Source: Armigeres subalbatus
Lineage: Eukaryota; Arthropoda; Insecta; Diptera; Culicidae
Direction of reading: 5' to 3'
Assembly (NCBI RefSeq): GCF_024139115.2
Contig: NC_085141.1
Location: 66,043,675-66,107,674 of the forward strand
Length of the DNA stretch: 64,000 nt
Shown here piece by piece: positions 11,175 to 23,418 of the stretch (position 1 is the stretch's first letter; every line of letters begins with the position of its first letter). The notes below the pieces were generated by a model. That model was given only the letters and a program-made list of their open reading frames with translations, searched no databases and was not told where the DNA came from. A program made the position numbers and the translations under genes.

Positions 11175-11559
11175 GAATGTGTCTATTGTGGATATGTTTT
11201 CTTTTTTAGAGATAGACATTTTGCCTAGACTTGTAGATATAACTTCTTCAATGAAAGCAAATGGCGTCTAGTATGATTTAAAATGATATTATCCAATTGT
11301 AGATATGATTTAATTTTTGAAATGAAGTCTACGTCTGGAATGAGACGAAGAAATATGATATCCATTCGTAAACAGTTTGTTTGTATTAGACAAATATGTT
11401 TTTCCTTTTAATCCCTTTTATGAAAATAAATTATACCGCAAATCCCTTTATCACTAAATAATGCCAAATCCACGTTATGCAAAATTACCTTCTTTATATA
11501 TTTTTTTTTCTATTCTTTAGCCATGAATAATAAATGGAATTTCCAGTTTTACTATTTCT

Positions 11560-11718
11560 GGGGAATGGTACATTCTGGCAAATTACATTCTGGCAAATGG
11601 TCTATTCTGGGGAATGGCTTTCTGGCATATGGTCCATTCTGGCAAATGGGTTTCTGGCAAAAACCATTCTGGCAAACTGATTCTGGCAAATGGTTTTCTG
11701 GCAAACGTCATACAATCT
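11560..11718. repeat. Minisatellite of 'ttctggcaaatgg' type
   Basis: About nine imperfect units of roughly 15-20 bp, ending ggttttctggcaaac then gtcatacaatc. The end matches the terminus of the adjacent foldback element (ggttttcggggaatt then gtcgtacaatc), so it is probably a solitary arm of a related foldback family with a different core word. Confidence 0.7.
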
Positions 11719-11773
11719 TTTTTTCTTTTGTGCATGTCTTTCTGCTCCATTTCTGTTTAGAAGAAATTTGAGT

Positions 11774-13528
11774 CGTAGTAGTCGATTGTACGACAATTCC
11801 CCGAAAACCAATTCCCCGAATGCAATTTCCCCGAATGTAATTTCCCCGAATGTAACAATTCCCCGAATGCAGTTTCCCCGAATGTAACAATTCCCCGAAT
11901 GTAACATTTCCCCGAATGGAACAATTCCCCGAAAAAAGTACCTCTTGCAAACACATCTTCGCCATCGACTGTATGCATCCAAAAAGAGCAGGGTTAAAAG
12001 ATACGTTCAAGAGTGTCTTATTGGACATCATCAGCCCAGTATCCTTTGGTAGTAGGTTATTATTATACCTATTAGAGGTTCTTGATCCTCCAAGATCTCT
12101 AAATGATTTCCAAGGAAGCTCAAATAACTGATTTTTTTTTAAATAGAATGGCAAAAAGCAATTTGATTGAAAGTGTTTTGGTAAATATTTTTTCTATCTT
12201 CGAAATCAAACTTACGTCCTGTATATACTAGCTCAAGAAGTTTAAGACAATGGTGGATGCGAATCCTTTAATACAAAAATAATGCGTTTGCCCAGAAAGA
12301 GGAAATAGTGAATGTGATTCCTTCTTTAAAAAATTTTCCCCAGATAATTAGTGTTATTATTCTTTCATCAATAATATATTTACCCAAAATAAGATAATGG
12401 GGGATGTGATCCATTCTTTAAAATAAGACATTTTCACGAAGTAAAGCAATGGTAGATGTGGTCCCTTCTTCAGAAATAGACGTAAGCTCGAAACAATGCA
12501 AAGATTAATGAGTTGAGAATGAGAATGAGAATTTTGATGTAGGGTGAATTTGGCCCGAACAGAATGTTCAGAATTAAACAAATTGGCATTTTATTAGAAA
12601 TGTGTGGTGTACCATAGTAGCAGTTTTGAAACATAAAATTGCTCTTTATCAATCCTTTATTATATCTGGCAAGCGCGCTCCTTTACTGAATGAATCATCT
12701 CCTCTTCTTGCCTTATTGCGGACAGACGCTTTATACCAGATAGACGAGTTAATATAAAGAAGGCGGTATCTCCTCCATTCGCATTACACCGGGCAGACGC
12801 GATAATTTAAAGACGGCATTGTCTCATTCTTTCACTTTATCCCAGTCAAACGATAACGACAAACGTTCAAATAAAGAAGGGACTAACTATTGAAAGGCAA
12901 AAAGGCCTTATACCGGGCAAACGTATTCATATGAGGAAGGCATTATCACTTCCCTTCCCCTAATACTATGATCTATCATCATCTAAAGAATTCAATATCT
13001 ACTCCCTTCATCTTATACCGGGCAGACCCGTCCATTTTAAGAAGACATCATCTTTTCCCTTTGCTTTAAAACGGATACGTTCATCATACCGAACAAGCTT
13101 ATCCATCTATAGATGGATATATAAATATATGGATATATCTTTATAAAGAAAGCAATATCTCCTCTCTTTGCTTTGGGCTGTTTTTCAACATAGCTAGTAC
13201 AATGGATACACTGTGCTCAAGGAGCCGAAAATGCTTCCCACCCGGAAGCATCCTAGGCCGAACCGTGAATCGAACTCGCAACCTCCGGATCGACAATCCT
13301 ACGTCTTTGTTTGCACGGCTATCTTGATACCCATCGCTTTGTTCCGCCTCATGAAGAAGAGAGAAGCTTTCGGGGAACTGTTACATTCGGGGAATTGTTT
13401 CATTCGGGGAAATGTTCCATTCGGGGAAATGTTACATTCGGGGAATTGTTATTCGGGGAAATTGTATTCGGGGAAATTGCATTCGGGGAATTGGTTTTCG
13501 GGGAATTGTCGTACAATCGTAGTAGTCG
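11774..13528. mobile_element. Foldback element with minisatellite arms
   Basis: The element at 11785-13517 begins attgtacgac and ends gtcgtacaat. The left arm (11785-11940) is a tandem series of ttccccgaatgtaac-like words; the right arm (13366-13517) is its reverse complement. The 11-bp direct repeats cgtagtagtcg at 11774-11784 and 13518-13528 give the TSD, which can also be read as 9 or 7 bp because the junction is ambiguous. The 1.4-kb interior carries 52-bp repeat units and no transposase. Arms built from short tandem repeats recall Drosophila FB and Galileo elements; a 9-bp TSD would fit Mutator-like elements. Confidence 0.82.
13225..13345 (-). mobile_element. tRNA-like (SINE head) fragment
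   Basis: The minus strand reads gatagccgtgcaaacaaag and then, after a short gap, gttgcgagttcgattcac, an A-box-like region followed by a B box. It differs from the other two SINE types in the window. No poly-A or TSD was found, and it lies inside the foldback element. Confidence 0.4.
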
Positions 13529-13923
13529 TTTTTTATGCAGATATTTCTCAAGCTTAATGTACCCTTCGTACCCTAAATACCATTCGAGAAATGGCTTATA
13601 ACAACTCTCAAAGGCGAGCCCCTCAATCAATTTCGGCTTTAACAAAAATTGAGATAATACTGATTTTGACCATACATCGATACTGAAGTTCAAACATATT
13701 TTTGCGTCTTCTTATGAGTTCCGAATTCATTTTTGTACAGAGATCTGATTTCATTGCGTTTGGCATTTTGGAATCTCACCTTTACACAGAGCTCTAATCA
13801 GTCAGATGGTTCAGCAGATCCACCAAATTCGTATCTGCTTCATTCCTAATTAATCAGCGCTTTGAAGCTTGGAGATTCATGTTGCCGGTTTCGAAACCAG
13901 CCTAAGATTGAGTTACGTTCTTA

Positions 13924-13961
13924 TAATTTACTCCATTATAGAGTCAATGGAGTAAATTATA
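13924..13961. repeat. Short perfect hairpin
   Basis: Arms ataatttactccatt and aatggagtaaattat are separated by 8 bases. It has no flanking signature and is probably the remnant of a small MITE. Confidence 0.6.
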
Positions 13962-14299
13962 AAAGATGCAAAAGATGGGTCATCTAAAAGTAAATTATAG
14001 TCGTTCCATACTCTTTAACCATCACTCATTAGTATTAAAAAGAAGAGTAAGAGCTAGAACACATTGTGGTAGATCTTACTCTAATGCACCACCAAAAAAG
14101 TTTCTACCCAGCATTACAGGCTCCGTTATCTGCCTGGATAATTGTTACACCCCCTAGGTCATTCATTCTCATGGCAGGGGTCGCCAGACACCTTGGGACT
14201 CGGGGTTAGGGACGTCAGCTCCAGTGTAGTATCCAGCCTGGCGATATGACCGGATTCATACCGTTAGGCACTACTTCAAAGTATCCATATCCTAGCGTA

Positions 14300-16177
14300 A
14301 AGGGCAATCCAGCTTTCCACGCTCGCCATAATGGCGGCTGCCATAAAAAAAATTGACAGTAACTGCTTCCGACGCTGATTTGTTTTCGACGCTGACCGTA
14401 TCTAAGCAACAGTTTTCACATTGTTTATTTATTTCTATAAGGATAGCCACATCTGGAAAACAGGGAAAATTTCAATTTACGGAATACACTTTTAAGATTT
14501 TAAGAAGAATATCACAAATACATACCAATTTTTATGTTTTAGGTTGAATCTTATTCCTACAGTGTTAAAGAACAAGTTTTATTCCAACGTCAGTACCAAC
14601 TTGTCACCACCAGCAATGGCTCCTTTTACCTACTTATAATGCAGCAAACCAAATATATCTGTGTTCCAATTTCAGCGAAAGGATTTGAGTATTTCCTATT
14701 CCGATGTACGGGCACTTGAATATACCCAGGGACGCTTATTTTGAGAATATTTTCACAGAAAGTTCTTTCGCCATGCCACATTACTAGATCGACGAGTGCA
14801 TACTTGCAAAAAGCTACAGGAGAGTATAGCTATCCGTGTTAATACAATCTGAGAATCCCGGAAGCTCTAGGATAGGAACCGGGTGGCAAAACTGGCATGT
14901 GTTGTTTTGTTGTTTGCCATGTCTATTATACATGGAATATTGTCTGTTAATTTATCACAAATTTTGAAAGAATTTTCAACAAAGAATTTTCAACAAACAA
15001 CGTTCTTTGGGGTATTAATTATAATTAATTGTACCACGATAGTCATTATTATTTGGATATTGTTTGTCTCTCGATGGCACACAGTGCGGCATCACTTAGT
15101 TTGATTCGGTGTAATAATATGACTGTAAAAATACCTTCTGGGGCCATTGTAACAGTAATGCTCAACGAAGGCAAATAATAATTTGTTTCAAATCTATTAT
15201 TTTTTATCAGTTGATTTCAATAGATTTTTTAATAATAAATATATGTAGCAAATATTGCAACGAAAGAGACAGTTTTCTGGTTCCGCCATCGGGGGTGACA
15301 ATGAGTCTGGGGGTGAGAATGGGTCATCGCTCTCACCGGCAGCGTGGAGGTCGGATAGCAAAATCGTTCAAAATGGTCTCTTATATTTTCGTCTTCTTGC
15401 CCTCAGGTACATTCAATCTATTCTACAAGCATTCAAAGTACTTGAAACAGTGACCCATTCTCACCCCCATTTGACCCATTGACACCCCCGACGATAATTA
15501 TTAAAACGAATAATTGTAGCATAATCAACTACAGTGACATTGGCGACATTAGCGCTATAATTGATTAAAATGGAAGAACGAAAAGAAATTGAGATTTGCC
15601 TTTGTTGCTGTTACCATTGTCAATGTTCAAAAAAAAATAGTTTTTGCGGTAAATTTGTGTACCTATATTCTGCGTCTCGTATGAGGTGAGACGTTTCGAC
15701 GTAGTTCTAGAGGTTTACTTTTCGACCCAGTTATGGGACATGGTAAATGGCTTTCCTAAAAATCTTCTTGAATTAAGTCTCATAATCAAACGCCTGTGTA
15801 TCGGAATCGAAACTCCCGGAAATACTCGAATCCAAGTGCTGAAACTAAAGCACTGACATATTTTATTTGCTGCGTTGTAAGAAATAGAGGATCCATTGCG
15901 GGTGGTACCAATGCAGGAATACTTGAACTTCAACCTAAAACATGGAAACTAATTATATATTGTGGTATTCGTCTTTAAATCTTAAACTTGATCCCAAAAG
16001 TAGAAATTTTCCATGTTTTCAAGGCGTAACATTCGTTAAAGAAATAGATAAACAAAGTGAAAATTGTTGCTTAGATACGATCAGCGTCGAAAACAGATAA
16101 GCGTCGGAAGCAGTTACTGTCAGATTTATTTATGGCAGCCGCCATTATGACGAGCGTGGAAAGCTGGATACTGCCTT
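14300..16177. mobile_element. Long-TIR DNA element (about 1.9 kb)
   Basis: The left arm from about 14300 and the right arm ending near 16177 are reverse complements over at least 150 bp; both carry atccagctttccacgctcg and taactgcttccgacgct, and weaker similarity runs about 100 bp further in. The interior is AT-rich, holds the MITE at 15288 and encodes no recognisable transposase. A 73-codon frame at 14883-15104 is hydrophobic but unsupported. No clear TSD was found. Confidence 0.72.
15288..15495. mobile_element. GC-skewed 0.2-kb MITE
   Basis: The left end, atcgggggtgacaatgag followed by gggggtgagaatgggtc, is mirrored at the right by gacccattctcaccccc and tgacacccccgacgat. Arms are about 45 bp. 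It is nested inside the long-TIR element. Confidence 0.72.
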
Positions 16178-16719
16178 TGATTGCATTTCAATTCCATATT
16201 TGCAGGGTTTCTTATTTATATGGGTCAGTTATTCAATATTGTATATGGGTCATTCCATACCAAGTGACCGAACCACTTGTAATCGACTTACACCAATTTT
16301 TATCAAATTTTGTGGATTTGTTTATCTACCGATTATATGTGAAAATCCAAACATGGGCGTAGCCAGTATTTCGAGAAGGGGGGGGCCAACTTTTTCAGTC
16401 TTCTAAATCGTAGTTTTATAAAAACACATGAATAATAACACATGAAACCAAATCGAAACAATAATGATTAAAACAATAATGGATTTAAAAATGCGTGATT
16501 CATTGCTCATCAGATATTTTTAAATAAAATGAGAAAAATATTAACGAACTTAGTATTCAGAAAGAATATAAAATCAGCTATAACAATTATTATAAAAATC
16601 CTGCATTCTTCCATAAGTCTTGTCTTATGCATTCTTCCATAAGTTTAAGAAAACTAGAACCATACATCTGAATTTCTAAACAAATCCTCTCTGAAATAAT
16701 ATTTATTATAAAATAGGCA

Positions 16720-18536
16720 GAAAAATCAATATGTAAGCTTTCTCCAGGAATTCCTTCGACAATTGCTCCTGGCATTATATCCGAAATTCTATCAGGGATT
16801 CTTTAGGAATGCCTCCAGCAACTTATTCGGCAGTGTCTTCAGGAATTCCACCATAAATTTTGCCGGGAATTGATCCGAAAATTCCACCATTATTTACTCC
16901 AAGAAAATCTTCACGAACTTCTTTATAAGTTCTGCAGAATTCCCTGCAATAATTCAAATAATTTCGTGCTGTTTCCCATAATTTTTAAGAATAAGAATAT
17001 TCCGTGGAAATTCTGCAGAATTGCCAGTAAACATTCCTGAGAATTTAACGAAAGATCTTCGAATTTCTTGTGTAAATTCCATAAAATTTTCCGTGAATTG
17101 TTTCGAATAATTTCTTGTGAAAATTTCAAAGAATTTCTCCAGGAATTCCACCGGAAGTTTATACAGAAATTATACCGAAAATGAAATCAACAATGGAATT
17201 TTCGGAGGAATTCCTAGATTAATTCGCAATGAAATCCTGAAAGAATTCCAGTGGAAACTTCAAGATTTCCACTGGGAGATCCTCCAGGAGTTTCTCCGAA
17301 AATTCCTCCTGGAATTCTTCCAGGAGTTCCACCGGCATTTCCAATTTCTCTAGGATTTCCTTCGAGAAATAATTCCGGTAGTTCTATCGGCAGTTCCTCT
17401 GAAAATTCTTCCGGGAATTTCGGCAGAATTGGAATTTATTTAGGCTTCTTCAGGAATTTATATAGATTTTCCACCAGAAGCTCCTCTGAGAATTTCTCTG
17501 TGAGCTCCTCAGGGAATTCTCCGGGAGGTCCTCTGATGATGAGGATGTTGTTTTGTTTGTTTGTGTATTTACGACACGTTACATCGGAAGGGTGCATGAT
17601 GATTATGATGGTCCAGCTACAAACCCCACCAAAGGTTTCAGCTAGACGAGATTTGTCTATAAGATGAATTCTCTTGTTTCCGAGAATGCTTCTGGTAGTT
17701 TCCTCGGGGTTCCTTTGAAAATTCTCCCAGGAGTTTCTTCAGAAATTCTTCCAGAGAATTCCTTCGAGAGTTCCTCCGGGAATTCCATCAGCAATCCGGG
17801 AGTTTCTCAGGAAATTCCTCTGGGAGTTCCTATTCCACTATTCCAGGAAATTATTCAGGCTTTTTCGGGAAATCTTTTAGGCTTTCTTCAGAAATTAAGC
17901 TGGAAATTCCTCCAGAAGTTCTTCCGATAGTTTCTCTGGGAGCTCATCCGGGAGGTCCTCTAGGAATTCTTCTAGGAGTTCCTCCTGAAATTCCTCCGGG
18001 AGTTCTTACGGTAGCTCCTCCGGCAGTTCCTTCGGGAATTCCTCCGGGATATCCACCAACAGTTTCTACGAGAATCCCTCCGGGAGTTTCATCAGCAGTT
18101 TCTCCGGGTGTTTCTCTGAAAAGGAACTCCCGGAGGAACTCCCAGAGTAATTTCCGGAGGAACTCCCGGGGGATTTTCTATAAGAATTTCCGGAGAAATT
18201 ATCAGAGGAATTCTCGGAGGAACTGCCGGTGGAACTTCTGGAGGAATTTATTGAAGAACTACAGGAAGAATTTCCGATTTCCGAGGAACTCTCGTAAGAA
18301 TTCTAGGATGAACTCCCAAAGGAACTTCCGTAAGAATTCCAGGAGGAACTCCTGGAAGAATTCTTAAAAGAACCTCCCGGAGGAATTCCCGTAAGAACTC
18401 CCAGAGAAATTCTCCGAGAAACTTCTGGAGGAATTTGTAGATAAATGCCTGAAGAAATGCTAAATGAATTCCTGGAAGAAAGCCTGATTGAATTCCAGAA
18501 GGAACTACTGGTGGAACTTCAGAGGAATATCCTGAG
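16720..18536. repeat. Decayed relative of the 24-bp satellite
   Basis: Loose units of 20-25 bp built on ttcctccggaattcc words, increasingly regular toward 17700-18120. Orientation flips at about 18120: to the left units read tccgggagttcctc, to the right ggaactcccggagg. Same vocabulary as the array at 1-2200 but heavily diverged and AT-richer. Frames in this block encode low-complexity serine/glycine runs and are not genes. Confidence 0.7.
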
Positions 18537-19579
18537 AAGGATCACTCAGGAAAATCGACACATACTTTATGGCAAAAATCCATGTATTTTGAAATATGCA
18601 TATCATGCGTCGGCACATACCTAATTGGACACAAATTCACACATGAATACTATGACCCAGATGGATAGTATGTGTGAACACCCATGCAATTAGAGGTGTG
18701 CGCCGGTCCGATATTCGTCGGCGGCGGCGTTTGTCAGAATTTTGGTCGGCGGCGGCGGCGTTTTCGGCGTCACGCCGACAACCATTTTAGCCGGCGGCGT
18801 GGATCGACGTGGCGATTTTTTTAAACGTTTTTCTAAGATTTTTTTTTCGCATTTTTTCGGGATATTTTCATGACACTAAAAGAAGAATCTTTTGAATTTC
18901 ACATGAAAAATCTAATGCACTTCTCCAGAAAAATCTATAAGTTTTTTCCAAAATTTGGAAAATATTTTCGGATTGTTCGAAGTTTCGAGCAATCTTTGGA
19001 ATTACCAAGAGAAGCTATTTTGAATTCCCAAACAAAATTGTTTGGAATTTCAGCAGAAAATTTATCGCAATTTACATGAGAAACTTCAGAATTTTCAAAA
19101 AAAAAGTTCTTAACTTCTACAGGAAAAATATCGGAAATTTATGAAAAGTTCCTGTTGTGTTTCTGTTGAGTATTTTTCCAAATTTGCACAGAACATTATT
19201 GATAATTGTAGTAGAGTGCAGCTGGAAGAATGGATGTTCAGGAGAGATTCTCCGTAAGTTTAACGGAAACTTCTTTAGAATTTCCGCTGAGGATTGTTCA
19301 AAATGTTTCAACGAAAAATTGTTCGAAATTATTGGATTTCTACGGGAAATTCTTTGTACAGTAGAAGTTTGATAACTGAAAGTCATTTAACTGCAATGCT
19401 TTTAACTGAATTTCAAAAGTTACATCAGTTTCGCAGTTATCGGACAGCTGAGCTTCAAAACGAAGTCAAAGTCGATGATAGCTGCATAGCAGTGAACAAT
19501 CAGATGCACTTCTTTTTTGACGACGTCTGACAATTGTTTGACGTCTAGAATGCGTCGCAGTTATCGAACGCCATTCGCT

Positions 19580-20890
19580 AACTGAAACGAAAATATGTTG
19601 CAGTTATCGTACAACTAATGTATTGTCCATACGAAATTCTTGGGTAATTCCATTGGCCGAAAACCGTATGTCCGAACTGGTAATTTGGTCGAAAAAGTCG
19701 TTTTCCCTAACAGTTCGTTTGGCCGAATAGGTCTTCTTCTTCTTCTTCTTATTGGCATTACATCCCCCACTGGGAAATTGCCGCCTCGCTGCTTAGTGTT
19801 CATTCAGCACTTCCACAGTTATTAACCGCGAGGTTTCTAAGCCAAGTTACCATTTTTGCATTCGTATATCATGAGACTAATACAATGATTTCCACTGTCT
19901 AGTGAAGTCGAGACAATTTCTAAACCGAAAATTGCCTAGACCGGGAATCGAACCCAGCCACCCTCAGCATGATTTTGCTTTAAACGCATCTTGCCGCTAG
20001 GCTAAGGAGGGCCCCTGCCAAGGTTATCAACCCAAAATGCCGATTGGCCGATATGGTCGTTTGACAGAATGGGTCATTTGTCCGAGAATATCGTTTAGGC
20101 CAACATGTCATACGGACAAATGTCAATAACTGAATAGCTAATTTAGTCCAAAATATCCATTCGTTTGGCCTAATGACATTTACGTTGAAAAGACCTTTTG
20201 TCAAACAACCGTTGAATGAAATTTCGTAACATCTCTACTTTTAAGTCAATACTGGCATTTAAGCCAAATGCCATCTGACCAAATCCTATTAAGCCGAATT
20301 AAACATTTATCCGAAACTGTTATCCGGTCAAAAATGGTTTTACCAAAAATGTAGTTTGACAGAAAACGACAAAAAGCCGAAATGGATATTCAGCCGAACT
20401 GGTAATTTGGCCGAAAAAAAAAGTTTATCCGAATAGATCATTTGACCGTTTGATAGGAATGGTAATTTGGCCCGAAAAATGTCCTTTCTGCAAAACAACC
20501 CTTCTGGCCGAACGGCATTTTCTGTCAAATAACCTATCGGCTAAACTCTTTTTTGGCAAAATGATCACAGAAAGGATATTTATAGGCCAAATGGCTCTTT
20601 CTGCTAAAAGACATTTTCAGTCAAATGATGTATATTCGTTTAAACAACTTTTTCACCTGAACGGCATTTTCAGCCAAATTACCCGTATAGTACGAGGTTC
20701 AGTCATTGAAATTTTGCCGTATGACCCCATTGGACCAAATGACATTTTTGGCCAAATGGCCCATTCTGTCAAAAAAAACTTTTTCTGCTAAATGGCATTT
20801 TTGACCAACGATCATTTCGGCCAGACAACCGTTAGGGCAAACGGCTTTTTCGACCAAATTACCAGCTCAGCTGTCTGTTAATTTCGGTCA
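19580..20890. repeat. Degenerate 'tttggccgaaatgg' repeat field
   Basis: Dozens of imperfect units of about 20-22 bp alternate ttggccgaa-like and aaatggcattttc-like words. A SINE (19732-20015) splits the field. Similar units recur at 22430-22530 and 2210-2350. Short frames here are repeat artefacts. Confidence 0.72.
19732..20015 (-). mobile_element. tRNA-derived SINE, copy 4
   Basis: Minus strand, same family as copies 1-3: ggctaaggagggccc head, B box ggttcgattcccgg, and long tcttcttcttct tail seen on the plus strand. A short deletion removes part of the segment next to the B box. No clean TSD visible within the surrounding repeat. Confidence 0.88.
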
Positions 20891-21365
20891 ATGGAACTTA
20901 CCAAGAATTTATAATCGAAAATAGAGAGAATTTTCTGAAGAAATCCAAAAACAATCCTCAAAAATTCCGAGCATTTTTCCGATGTTTTAAAGTTGGCTAT
21001 GCCAAACTAGCCGTTTAATGATGAATTTCTCCCTGCGAAAAAAAATCACTCTAATAAATTAATCTTAATTAACCCGTATCGGCCTATGTGAAGGAAAATA
21101 ATTCAAATCACTGCCATTGCATCATTTCTAGTCGTATTGGCCTGGGTTTAGCACTGTTCTGATTGTACGGATCCCAGAATTCAGAATACATTTTTGGGAC
21201 TTGTGATGTGGCCCTCCTATCCGGAGTTATTCCGGTGGGTTACTGGGTCAGATGCAGTAAATTTGACCACAACTTCCTTTTTCGGCTCTATAAGTGCAAC
21301 AAAATGTTACTTTTTTAGTCTTATTCCTTTCATTTAGGTTCATTCGTATGTAGGGATTATGGCAG

Positions 21366-21905
21366 TACCGTCAACTGGGGGGAAGATGATCATTGAGGTG
21401 AAGATGATCATTTGAAGTGTCAGTCAAAAGTTGCAAATTTTTTTATGAAACGGTAGTTAACAATATTCTCCGTTCAAGTAATGTTACCGCTAGGTAGAAA
21501 TCCGAGTTTTTCGATTATAATCATGAAAATGTATTTTGTGGAAGAAAGAGAGAGATAGTCATAAATGACGCTATTTTCGTTTCAAATATTGACTTCGTAG
21601 ACTTCTTCACGTAGTAAATTCAACATTCATACAAATAACCTAGTGTATTTTGACTACTAGGTCATAATGACTTTAGTAGAGCTGTCTTGATCAACTTTAC
21701 CCCAAACCAGATTACTCAAAAAATGTGTGATAATTCAATTTATTTTAATAAATGCGAATGCATTTCAGAAAAATAAAAGGTATTAATTATTGCAGCGTAT
21801 AGCAGTACATGTTTTGAAAATATTTGTTTCGATTTAAATTGTAAACACACATTGTTATTGCATGTTTTGTCTTAAAAATGATCATCTTCCCCCCAGTTGA
21901 CGGTA
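21366..21905. mobile_element. TA-flanked MITE (536 bp)
   Basis: The element at 21368-21903 has near-perfect TIRs of about 27 bp (ccgtcaactggggggaagat, mirrored at the right) flanked by TA on both sides, the target of Tc1/mariner-type elements. AT-rich interior, no coding frame. Lies inside the hAT-like element. Confidence 0.87.
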
Positions 21906-22305
21906 CCAGAAATCATGGTGACACCTGTTCCAGGGTTTCTTCGAACTGACCCTTCGGGAACCAAAATTGACAGTTCAATATTTTTGCTCCATAGCAATAG
22001 CAATATGGGAATCAAACTGCAGCATTTTGGAAGACGAATGGAATTATAACATCCAGATATGATATTGGCCACCCTGGGCCTAATTCCAAGGCTCTTGGAG
22101 AAGCCTTCGGGGGCACCAAAATCAGCCAATTTCAAAATATCACTAACTTTGGCAATATTGGTATCAAACTTCAGCATTTTGCAAGACAAGTGGGATTATG
22201 ACACCCAAATATGATATTGGCTATCTTGGGGCCAGTTCCGAGGCCCTTGGGGACGTCTCCCGGGGCACACAAATCAGCCAATTTCAAAATATCAAATTGG
22301 GGAAA
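21906..22305. repeat. 152-bp tandem repeat, about 2.6 copies
   Basis: Markers gatattggc (22061 and 22213) and atcagccaatttcaaaat (22121 and 22273) recur at a spacing of 152 bp; a third, partial copy starts near 21920. Copies are roughly 75-80% similar by eye. It starts directly after the MITE above. Confidence 0.8.
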
Positions 22306-23418
22306 TCAACGTTAAATCATCTCTTTCACTAGTCACAATTTTCTGTGTGAATTTCAAAGAATATTCCACAGAGACTCAACAGAGCTTTCCGTAAATATTC
22401 CGAATATTTTCCTGTAGGAATTTGGAACAACTTCCCGTAAAAACTTTCTTCTACCAAATAGTCTTTTCGGTTAAACGATTTGGCCTAACAACTTTCAACC
22501 TTGTGACTTTCTACCGAACAACTCTTTTCTGTCCAAAAATTCAATTTCAATTAGATTATTTTTGGGATTTTAACGGGAACTCCTTCGCAATTTTCACGCT
22601 TAGTTTTTGCGGAGAGCTCTTCGAAATTTTAACAATATATTGTATGGAATTGTCATGGAAATAATTGGTATCTTCATAAAAATTCTCTGGAGTTTCAACG
22701 TAATGTTGTAGAGATCTATCAGGAAACTATACGAAAAATGCACTGAATCTTCGGAGTTTCCACTGAAAATTTGAATCGGCGTGGAAAATTATAGATCAGC
22801 GGCGTGACAAATTTTAAACGGCGGCGCGCCGATGCAAAAATGCCGGCGGCGGCGGCGAGCCAAAAATTGTCGGCGGCGGCGCACACCTCTACATGCAATG
22901 CATGTGGGCCCATGAAATATATGTGTCGAAAATATGGAATCCATTTCGCTAACCCCATTGCAAAAATCCATGTGTGAACTCATGAATATAATGTGGAGTT
23001 TTTTGTGAGTGATCCTTGCTGGAACGACGACCAGAATTGTTTATTCTGCCAGCACTGCCAAACTACGTGTACCAATCATTCAACTGAGCGTTATCTAAAA
23101 AAAAATATTTTTTAGGGCTGAGGAACAAATTGCAGAAACATTGATTTCTTGCATATGATTTCAACAATCAAACTTCAAAGCGTTGTAATATTTCCAGCAA
23201 TGTTTATTCTTCAGCAAACTTTTTCGACATCCTTCAGACTATATGCTAACGTATTGAGTTTGATGATTGAATTATCGATAAAATAAAGCCGCTAGGAGCA
23301 AGAATGCAAGAAAAAAATCCATGCTAATCTTCATTTAAATTTCAAACGCGATGCGGAAAGTGGGGAAGCAACCAATCGAGCTGTGTGTGTGTATGTGTCA
23401 ATGCGAATGTGTGTGTAT

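Larger units (their letters stand above)
9300..13170. repeat. Degenerate 52-bp tandem repeat field
   Basis: The unit pairs ttctttaaaagaaggcgctt with a caatggtggatatgatt-like half; the spacing between successive ttctttaaaa motifs is about 52 bp at 9410-9530. Units lie on the plus strand from about 9330 to 11520 and again at 12225-12490, then in reverse orientation at about 12700-13160 (ttataccgggcagacg phrases). The field is interrupted by the SINE at 9621, the retroposed element at 9953 and the foldback element at 11785. Individual units are diverged, so the array is old. Confidence 0.7.
18683..22899. mobile_element. hAT-like element, 4.2 kb, 8-bp TSD
   Basis: The element at 18691-22891 has TIRs starting tagaggtgtgcgccg at both ends and a perfect 8-bp TSD, catgcaat, at 18683-18690 and 22892-22899. 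GC-rich CGG/CGCCG runs fill both subterminal regions (18710-18800 and 22795-22885). The interior is decayed short-repeat sequence plus a SINE, a TA-flanked MITE and a 152-bp tandem repeat. No hAT transposase frame was found, so it is non-autonomous and probably grew by accumulating repeats. Confidence 0.88.
18537..23017. mobile_element. MITE interrupted by a hAT-like element
   Basis: Left end aaggatcactcag (18537) and right end gtgagtgatcctt (23017) are inverted repeats, and similarity continues weakly inward. Without the 4.2-kb insert the MITE would be about 280 bp. Flanking TSD not identified. Confidence 0.6.

Noticed and set aside
14883..15104. Small membrane protein gene
   Set aside because: Hydrophobic but very AT-rich, no homologue recognised, inside a TIR element.
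16352..16395. Isolated hAT-like end (gggcgtagccag)
   Set aside because: No partner end or TSD could be found, so it is not listed as an element.
18710..18800. CpG-island-like or rRNA-related GC block
   Set aside because: The CGG-rich run is the subterminal part of a hAT-like element and is mirrored at its other end.
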